Shown piece by piece: positions 23,061 to 31,309 of a stretch of 64,000 nt of DNA. This stretch comes from Triglochin maritima (Eukaryota > Streptophyta > Magnoliopsida > Alismatales > Juncaginaceae): contig OY821777.1 of assembly GCA_963682175.1 (NCBI GenBank), forward strand, positions 575,501 to 639,500, read 5' to 3'. Positions within the stretch are counted from its first letter, which is position 1; every line of letters starts with the position of its first letter. A model generated the notes under the pieces. It searched no databases. It worked only from the letters and a program-made list of their open reading frames with translations, and was not told the DNA's origin. A program made the translations under genes and the position numbers.

Positions 23061-24731
23061 ACCCGTATGAGTTAGAGCGCCCGGAGGTGGAGAGGTAGGG
23101 GAGTATAGCAGAGGACGTGGTCGAGCGGGTAGTTCTACTTTCGCCGGATGGATGGTGCGGAAGGGTAGGGGTGGGAGGTTTACGACCGGGGATTCGAGCT
23201 CGTGCACTGTAGATCCCCGCGCTCTGAAGAAGAAGAAGGTCCAGGACGATTCTTGGATCGTGAGCAGTATGACGCCTGGTGGTCCTTTAGATGGGAGCGT
23301 CATTCCTAGTTTCTGGGGTCACATCGCTAGACGGATCTGGGACGGAGAGGATCGGAAGGTTCTGAAGTGCCATAATCGGTACAGAGCCTGTACAACACTA
23401 CAGGGTTGGCGGTCTACACTGAGTGCTGATATCAGAGAGGAGATTAATGCCACTCATTTGGGGCACTTACCGTACAGCATGTTCCCTTATCTCGACATGC
23501 CTTTGATTTCTGCGTTTGTGGAGCGGTGGCAGCCTGACACCAACACTTTTCACATGCCTTTCGGAGAGATGATGATCATGCTTCACGATGTTTTCCAGAT
23601 CCTGCGCATTCCTGTGGATGGTCGTCTGGTTAGTGCTCAGGGGTCGACGTCTAAGCTGAGGTGTTATGTGGCAGAGTTGCTTGGTGTCACACCTGATGGT
23701 CTGGCGAGAGATACAGCTTTATGGAGTGGTGGTGGTGTCGGCATCGACTCCCTTGAGGACCTATGCAGACGGGCACGACCTCCGCGGGTCGATGATACAC
23801 AGTTGACGGCGTACCTATTCTTGATGCTCGGACCCGTCTTGTTTGTCGACAAGAGTGGTTTCCGGATCAGACCACGCGATCTATTGGAGGCTAGGGACCC
23901 GGACACCGTTCGTGAGTACTCGTGGGGCTCAGCGACGTTGGCATACCTGTACCGTCAGATTGGGATAGCTAACCGTGCGGATTGTTCTGGGATTGCAGGT
24001 TGTCTTACACTGCTGCAGGCGTGGATATACGAGTACTTTCCCGCATTGCGCCCGCATCGTGAGCGGAAGATTATCGAGGAGGGTCATCCACGTTCGGGTA
24101 TGTGGGCCGTCCGGAGCGAGGACAAGAGCGATGGACGATTGCGTTCAATCCGCGCACGGCTAGATCAGATGACTGCATCAGAGGTATCAAACTTTACACC
24201 ATTTACATTTATTTATTTAATTTTAAGATGTATTATTATTAATGTGTTAAAGTTTAGGTGGAGTGGTTACCCTATGGTCCTGACTCAGCAGCGGAGGTCC
24301 CGGGGACTTTATTGATGGGTTTTATTCGTTATCGGGATATCATAGAGCCTTATATGCCCGATCGTGTCTTGCGTCAGTTAGGATATGTTCAGGTGATCCC
24401 GGTTGACATCCCGACACCAGAGCATGCGGTGCGGTCTGCAACTGCAGCGACGTACGACGTCAGGTTCCCCGCTTCTACAACGGAATCGACTTGGCGGACA
24501 TTTCCGAGATCATGCCGACAGTTCCTTGGCGACTTCAGACGTAGTCGCGACCCCTCTGAGTGTGATGCACGTTATCTTGATTGGTTCGGTAGTTACTCAC
24601 ATCCTGTCATCGTCCGTGGTGCCTCCCGGAGAGCAGATCGACCACCAGATAGGACGTGTGGCGATCTGGTAATTTTTTCATTTTATCTATATTTATTTGT
24701 ACCGTATATTTTGTTAATGTACGCTAATGTT

Positions 24732-26230
24732 TGTTGGCTTTTTGGCCTTAATCTAGGTTTTGATGATTTAATTAACCTAATCTTAATTATGATGATGTAG
24801 AGTAGCACACATATTGCATTGCATATATATTGCATGTGCTAACCTTTACAGGTGATCAAGACTCATGGAAGGAATGAAATCAAGTCAAGATTTGTAATAA
24901 AGCTAAATGAAGACTTGTAATCTTGATTTTATTTTGAGTCTTAGGAACATGTGTAAATTGAGCATACAAGAGTTAAAAACCAATCACATACACAATAGGT
25001 TCCCTATAGAAGTCACACACGAAATTTCACATTATTTGGACTTCATTAGATCACCCAAACCTTAGTCGGAAATCACTTATAAACTTAAACCCAGTTTTCC
25101 TGTGTGAACCGGTCGACCGAACCAGTTCTCAGTTCGACCGGTTTATAACAGACTCTCCACAGTGATTTTACCGAACTCTACCGGTCGACCGGTTCTACCT
25201 TTTCGGTCGACCGATCCCGGATTTTAATATGGCCGTTTTTCTTGTCGTATTCCTATAACGGTCGTATTCGTATAAAACAAACTTAACCCCAAAATACATT
25301 CGGTAACCGGTCGAACGACGACCTTGTTTCGGTCGACCGGTTGAACATTTCTTCAAGAAACAAAATTCCCTGCTATCGGTCGACTCATTCTTCGTTCGAC
25401 CGTTGCACCTTTATCTCAACCGAATCCCCTGAACGGTCGACCGCCCCATACTTTGGTTCGACCGTTTAACTTAAGTAGAGTTAAGTTCTAGCTCGTTTGT
25501 CCGACCGAATATTCTTTTGTTCGACCGTTCTCTTTGAAATCATGTTAACGGTCGACCGGTTTACTAGTTTCGGTCGACCGGTTCTGGACAGATTTGCAGC
25601 CCGATTTTCTGCTTTGTGTATCTTGCACAAAACCCAATCAAATCTATCCCCAACGGCTAGAATACCTTAGGAGCTTATAAATAGAGGATCAAGACTTGTT
25701 GTTAACACAACTCTCCAACTCCAATTGTCCCAATACATTAGAGAGAAACCTCAATCCTCAAAGCTCCCAATTCTACACTCTTTAAGCCTAAACTTCACAC
25801 ATTTGATCATATACTCATCCTACTCAAAGTGTGCTCAATTAGAGAGTGAATCCCACTCAGTTACAAGTGTTGTCAAAAGAAGCAAGGACTTCGGTGAAAG
25901 CCCGAAGTGTCCCTCTCGGATTGTGAGAGGAAGAATTCAAGCAAGCGAGGGTTGTTCGCGTTGCTTGTGGTGTAAAGGCGTTCTCTCCCGGCCCGGAACG
26001 GGGAGTGGTTAGTGAAGACGTAGGCGGAGCTCGCGGAGTCGAGCGGAGCTTACAAGAGAGGACTAGGACCCGGGTGGGGTGCCGAACCTCTATAAAATCG
26101 CCGTGTCTTCTTGTGGTTTGCATGTTATTTCCCTACTAGTCTTTAAATTGTTTCCGCTGCGTTTATTGTTTGATTAGTTAGGGATTAGATTAAAAGTGAT
26201 TAGTGGACCCATAACCCACACGATCCAACA
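24732..26230. mobile_element. Solo LTR (1.5 kb) inside the PMD intron, with GGTCGACC array
   Basis: It begins TGTTGGCTTTTTGG and ends GATCCAACA (TGTTGG/CCAACA inverted), flanked by a perfect 5-bp duplication ATGTT (24727-24731, 26231-26235). It interrupts the intron between the last two PMD exons. A promoter-like segment sits around 25672-25695 (GAGCTTATAAATAGAGG), followed by a transcribed-looking region, as expected of U3-R-U5. ORFs inside it show no domain. Confidence 0.9.
25108..25583. repeat. Dispersed palindrome array, CGGTCGACCG
   Basis: At least seven perfect GGTCGACC palindromes, usually within ACCGGTCGACCGGTT-like context, plus about six half-sites (GTTCGACCG), are spread over 475 bp of the U3-like part of the solo LTR. 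Spacing is irregular, alternating perfect and degenerate copies. Confidence 0.9.
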
Positions 26231-26408
26231 ATGTTAATGTTATGTGCAGTGGATGGGTAAGATGATACGGGCTGTAGAGTCATTCTTGCAGAGGAGGGAT
26301 GAGCTGCCAGACGATGACATGAGAGCTGCATGCGGAGATTTGGATGAGATTATACAGTCGTGGCATACTCAGTTAGGCATCTCCGACCATGATTCGGATG
26401 ATGAGTAG

Positions 26409-26690
26409 GCTGATCTGTTGTACCGTACTCTTAGTATTTGCATTTATATTTGTTTATCTGTCGTACGCTTATTATTTGTATTTGTGTTTGCTAACATGTC
26501 GTACGCTTATAGTTTGTATTTGTGTTTGTTTATCTGTCATACGCTTATTATTTTTATTTGTGTTTGCTAACCTATCGTACTATTATATATAATGCAAATA
26601 AAGCAAACATATCAAAACATATTACATAATAAAGCAACACTATATAATGTACAAACATATCAAAACATATTACATAATTGTACAAACATA
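26409..26690. other. Spacer between the two convergent MULE genes
   Basis: AT-rich with short tandem repeats: GTATTTGTGTTTGCTAAC-like units (26430-26590), then ACATATCAAAACATATTACATAA three times (26605-26710), the last running into the OTU stop. Probably holds both 3' ends. Confidence 0.6.
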
Positions 26691-29600
26691 TCAAAACATA
26701 TTACATAATTGTTGCCAATATGCTATCCTATTTTGGTACTCCAGCTCCCATCCAATAACACTCTCATCTCGTATTTGAAACCACAGAGTCGCTATAGGAG
26801 GTACGGGGAATCCCTCATTCAAATCCAAACGAATGTAATGAGCGTAACTCCCTAAATGAGCAATAATCAACTCTCTGCACGGTCTCATCACGGTAGACGG
26901 ACTCTCCCAAGGTAGAACTGTAAGACATGGGTACAACGAACCATCATTTCCGAGAGAGAAGAACATAACTGCACACTTGTAAAGATTTGCATTGGGAAAC
27001 AAGTCTGTCCACGTCTCCATGTAGTGATTCTCGCCACAAGGTCCCCCGCCCCAATTAATCCGGTGACGAGCCTGCGCCACACCGTCGTAGTATACGTGCT
27101 CATAAAAAAATGGGTTCGCAGCTAGCTCATTTGAAATCGAACGACAGGCGAGTTGCCAATTGTCTTCACCACCGTGGAAAACATCGGCGACACATCGAAA
27201 TCGACAGCTTCCATCAGCACGTACATCATTCCACTGGTGTAGGAATGGCATAATGATTCCTGGAATCCTATCCGCATATGGGAAGTCGTCTACGTCAGCC
27301 CGCCCAGTCACTACAATATAAACAAAAAATACAGTTACATATAATAACAAAAGATACATATTTACTGAAATAAATAACAAAATTATAATAACAATAAATA
27401 TAGGGATGGTATACCTGATCCTCCCCTCACAGACGAAGAATCAGAAGATCGACCACGACCTTTGCTTCCACTACCGGAAGAACGACCACGACCTCTACTC
27501 CCACTACCTGAAGATCGACCACTACCTCGCTCTGCATACTCAAACGCACTAGGGTCCCGTCGTGTCGACTTTCCCCTTGGTCGACCTCGTAGCTTTGTTT
27601 TTTCTGCAGGCTCTCTCAAATTCGAATGTTCGGGGTGTAGCTGCTCGAATAAAAGCCGAGAGGCAGATCGAATTACGGTAGGGTCACTTCCTGCAATCTC
27701 ATCAACCAGGCTGCGAAAATGTTCGGCGTCTTGAGCTGCCTGAGACACAAACTCTGCGTTCCCGGCTCCTTCCCCAATGACAAGTGTCCTCCAGAACGGA
27801 TGAATCTGCTCTAAGTAAATTCTGTTGTCTGATTCAAGACATCCGCGGATGGTACATGCGCAAGGTATCCCATGAGAAGTCAGAAAAGCGCACTCGCAAC
27901 GATATTCAACTTCATCATCTAACTGTTGCATTCTCTTCACCTCCTGACTCAGCAATTGCAAGCAGTGATGCGAAACTCGACCATTTATGTGTTGATATAG
28001 AGCATGTCCGAAATTAGTCAAATTTCGCCGTCTCGAGTCTTCAAGAAAGTTGCGAATATTCGTCAGCTGCATTTCAATAGCCGCGTTGACGCGTTCGAAA
28101 AAAGTGTCCAGAGCTGCTGTCGATGTAGAAATCCACTCTTTTAGAGCCGAATGAGCACTTTCGACCCTACAATTCGTGGTGTTCCCAAAATGAAGGACTT
28201 TGTTCGTCCAATTCAGCACAAACTTTTCTTTATGCACCAACCACGTGGTGTCCAGATACTCCATGATAGCCGGCCACGATCTATACAAATCTTTCAGAGC
28301 ATACAAAACTCTATCATACTCGGCTTCTAAAGTAGAAAGCATGATTTTCCTCCATCTTCCACGCCTCAAAGTCTCTGCCATCTGCTTATTCTTGCCGAAT
28401 ACGTGGTATGCGTAGTTGAATACGTCTTTGTTGATGTGCCATGTGCAGAGTAAATGAGCAGAGTCAGGAAAAACCTCTCTCACCGGTCGCATAAGGCCTA
28501 ACTCCCGGTTTGTTATTATTGCAGTTGGGCTGACAATCCCCAATAACAGATCTCGCAACTTCTCCATCACCCACAGATAACTGGAGTAAGATTCATCCAT
28601 CAAAATCGCATATCCAATAAGGAAATTCATGTTTGTTGGTGTGACCCCAATCATTTCGAACAAAGGCATCTTGTACTTGTTCGTCTTGTAAGTCGAATCC
28701 ATGCAGATAACGAAAGGATATGTCCGCAACAACTGGACTGACGTCGGATGTGCCAAAAAAACGTGAGTGACGACATCAGTTTCTGGATCCGCCATAATCC
28801 AATGTAAGTACTCACACTGCACTGCTTGATAGAGAAACTGCTTGACGGGATTCCGGTCTTCAGATTTTGTCCTCCTCATATAATCTCTGAAATTATAAAT
28901 ATGCATTTGATCTGCATTGTCCTCCGGGAATTTTTCTTTTACTGCCTTCAAGATGTTCCGTGGTTTTGCTTGCGCCTCAGTCATATCACGAACAATCTTC
29001 TTCGCCCCAGAACTTAGACCACTAATTTGACGACGACCCTCTGGATAAACTGTCAGTCTGTGGTTGTGATGTCCGTGAGCACTATTAAAAACCACAACCA
29101 ATCCATCACGATCTCGTCGCTCCACCACTTTTATTAAGAAACGGCAACCGCAACCCTTTCTTTTGGTGTTTCTTCGAAGTGCAGTATCCATATCCCGAGA
29201 CTCCATTTGATTTCGCCGGTCGCATCTCAAATAACAATCCATCCGACTATCTGATCTTGTTTTGTACGACGACACGACCAAAAAAAACCCAGCTCCGATA
29301 GCTACTTGTTTGGCCCATTTACTTGCTTCATTGATTGTTTCAAAGATTTGTGTAGTTTGAAATAACTCACTGTAATCCACTCCATCACCACCGAAATCTT
29401 CCAACGGAACTTACAAAAATAAAATCGAAATTAAAAAAATCAACAAAAAATTCAGGCGTCTGGAGTAAACGCCTACCCCATGGTGGGGGCGTCTGAGTTA
29501 AACGCCATCCCCAAGGGTGAGGTGTCTGCATAGGACGCCTGACCGAAGGAAAAGGCGTCTACAAAAGACGCCTTACGCAATGGGAGGACGTCTACATAAG

Positions 29601-29765
29601 ACGCCTCTCCCATTGCGTAGGCGTCTACGTTAGACGCCTAGGCCAAGGGGAGGACGTCCTACGCAGACGCCATCACCTTGGTGGAGGCGTCTAATGCAGA
29701 CGCTCGGCCCAAAATTTGCCCCGCGTCAGGCTTACCTCACCGGATGCATCACCCTCGCCAGACAT
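26691..29765 (-). CDS. MULE transposase fused by splicing to an OTU-like domain
   Basis: Exons (minus): 29765-29741 (MSGEGDAS), 29409-27415 and 27310-26691, phases agreeing, about 879 residues. Positions below count from base 29404. A FAR1-type zinc-binding region (CYLRC, CGCRF, GHHNH; 57-115) precedes the MULE transposase core: CMDSTYKTNKYKMPLFEMIG holds the first catalytic Asp236, HLLCTWHI and NCRVESAHSALK (third acidic residue) follow. The second acidic position reads IITNRE, that is Asn299 where the family has Asp. A SWIM-like finger (CEC...PCAC) and an SGSGSRGRGR linker follow. The second large exon gives an OTU-like cysteine protease fold with Asp-Gly-Ser-Cys (ADGSCRF) and a C-terminal His (AHYIRLDL). 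The first large exon has no own ATG (stop just before its acceptor), supporting the short first exon. Likely catalytically dead for DNA cutting. Confidence 0.85.
29450..29710. repeat. Right fold-back arm of the 9-kb MULE
   Basis: Eight or so alternating GGCGTCT and AGACGCC blocks, about 30 bases apart, lie in the first intron of the transposase gene between donor (29740) and acceptor (29410). Confidence 0.8.
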
Positions 29766-29932
29766 TTTCGTGGTGTTTTTACTGATAAATTATGAATATA
29801 CAAGACCGTAGGCCTAATTTATAGACACGGGACGATTTGGGTATTAAATATATTGTTAAGGGCAATTTGGTAATTTCAAAGGGCGATTTAAGTAGTTTTG
29901 GGGCGACGTTTAGTAGTTCCCTTTTTTTAGAT

Positions 29933-30808
29933 AACTATTGTTCATCGTCGGAAAACTACTTAAATTGCCCCAACAATTACATTTTTGCCCTTAACAATTC
30001 ATTTAATACTCATTTCGTCTCGTCTCTTGAAATAAAGTTTCTACCTACGTTTTCCTCATTTTCCCAGTACAAACACCACGAAAATGTCTGGCGAAGCGCC
30101 TGGATTCTATGAAGTAAGTCCAGCAAAAAAAATCGAGTCTGACGTCTAGGTAAAATGCCCCCCAGACGCCTTCCTCATGGTGGAGGTGTCTTAGCCAGAC
30201 GTCTCCCCCATGGAGGGGGTGTCTGTCTAAGACGCCTCACCCAGGGGGGCGTCTGGCTAAGACGCCCAGTCCTAAAAAAATTAAAAAAAATCTTAAAATT
30301 ATACGGTGTGTTATCTCAAATTATTTGACGTTCCTTTACAAGTTTTCGGTGGTAATGGGTCGGATTAGAATGACTTTTTTTGCAAGTGATGAAGATTCAA
30401 AAAAAATCCAGATCCAACAATTTCAAGATCCAAAAATCCCCGGTGGTAAAACTTCCCGACTTACAAATACCACATCGACAGATCGTTCGGAGGAAACGCC
30501 CCTATGGGGAGGCGTCTTAGCCAGACGCCGCCCCCATGGGAGGGGCGGCTCCGGCGAACGTCCACTATTTTTTATTATTTTTTTATTAAAAATATGTTTG
30601 ACATTTTACCAGATTCGAGTACACCGGGGCGTCCGTTGACTTATTACTGACCTCCAAAATATATATTTTTTATGATTATGAGAGGAAGATGAAGAGAGAT
30701 GTGTGATAGGATGGTGAAATGTCACGTTATAGGAGTAGAAATGAGAGAATGACAAAATGGTAATATGTACGAATGATTTAAGTAATTTTCCGACAATAAA
30801 TAACAGTT
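29933..30808 (+). mobile_element. Non-autonomous fold-back MULE derivative E
   Basis: The ends are AACTATTGTTCATCGTCGG and, inverted, AACTGTTATTTATTGTCGG, a variant of the family ends sharing TCGGAAAA.TACTTAAAT. It starts about 11 bases right of the 9-kb MULE. Inside, on the plus strand: the first exon ATGTCTGGCGAAGCGCC (30083) with donor GTAAGT, a GACGCC arm (30140-30275), a remnant of the second transposase exon (about 30340-30440), and a second arm (30490-30560). The flanking T-runs prevent a clear duplication call. Confidence 0.6.
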
Positions 30809-31309
30809 TTTTTATTCTTACTTTCCTAGAATTTACGAATGCCAGGATAAATTAAAAAAAAAGATTAATTGAAGTTTGGTCTCTTGGTATTCTACTCAAT
30901 TGCACTTTGCACAACTTTCTTTGGAACTAGATATTTTTATTTCTTTGATCTCAATAATTTTATGGATGGTTCGTTTCCATTTTTAGCTTTTCTTCCCGAA
31001 ATTGTCTGTACTATGTTACGAAATACAGTATCATTTTCTTTATTTTATCTTTCCCAAGCATTTTTCCCCTTCATTATCATTATTTCTAGAAAGAAAAGAA
31101 ATGAAAATCACTAACCAGTGAACTGTAATTATTAAAAAATGCGAAAATAAAAAATGTTTTTAACATACTCGGTTTGACTCCCGGTGGACTTCTCTCTCTT
31201 TCTTTCTTTCTTTCTTCTTCTCTATCCGTTGTCTGTTATCCACACAAACAACTTCTCCTCTCCACAAACCCCCAAAACCCTAACCCTAACCCTAACCCTA
31301 ACCCTAGAG
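30809..31309 (+). promoter_or_regulatory. Upstream region of the PPR gene with telo-box leader
   Basis: AT-rich sequence, then a pyrimidine-rich CTTT stretch (31188-31222). At 31274-31307 four perfect CCCTAA copies plus CCCTAG follow AAAA, ending 3 bases before the ATG at 31310. AAACCCTAA telo-boxes are known in leaders and promoters of plant translation- and organelle-related genes; here the sequence itself shows only the motif. Confidence 0.6.

Larger units (their letters stand above)
21032..26408 (+). pseudogene. MULE-borne plant mobile domain (aminotransferase-like) gene, interrupted
   Basis: Plant mobile domain (PMD) proteins are transposon-derived; the domesticated MAIN/MAIL proteins act in gene silencing and meristem maintenance. 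Probable exons: 21032-21085 (MSRRPGKQPAVPPVYPYT), 21674 onward (basic then Asp-rich stretch), 23099-24183 holding the PMD core, 24258-24668 and 26250-26408 (stop TAG). Core motifs include HLPYSMFPYLDMPLISAFVERW, the HMPFGEMMIMLHDV segment and the later VEWLPYGPDSAAEVPGTLLM. A solo LTR splits exon 2 at 21889/23066. The frame continues correctly across that site for ten codons, then meets TAG at 23096-23098, while the PMD core is open in another frame, so there is at least one more small lesion or an unseen intron. A second solo LTR lies in the last intron. What the protein does for the element is unknown. Confidence 0.75.
20885..29921. mobile_element. Complete 9-kb Mutator-like element with PMD and transposase-OTU genes
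   Basis: The left end reads CTGAATTGCTAAACATCGTC; the right end, inverted, reads GGGAACTACTAAACGTCGCC. The two ends align over roughly 60 bases (ACTTAAATCG, ATTACCAAATTG). T-runs of 8 and 7 bases flank it (20877-20884, 29922-29928) and could be the target duplication. Layout: left TIR, PMD first exon (21032), fold-back arm and AT-rich repeat in its intron, PMD exons to 26408, then on the minus strand OTU exon (26691-27310), transposase exon (27415-29409), intron with right fold-back arm, transposase first exon (29741-29765), right TIR. Two solo LTRs (21890-23060 and 24732-26230) are later insertions; without them the element would be about 6.4 kb. Confidence 0.85.

Noticed and set aside
30325..30639. 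ORF of 104 codons in MULE derivative E
   Set aside because: Remnant of the transposase N-terminus continuing into a fold-back arm; not a separate gene.
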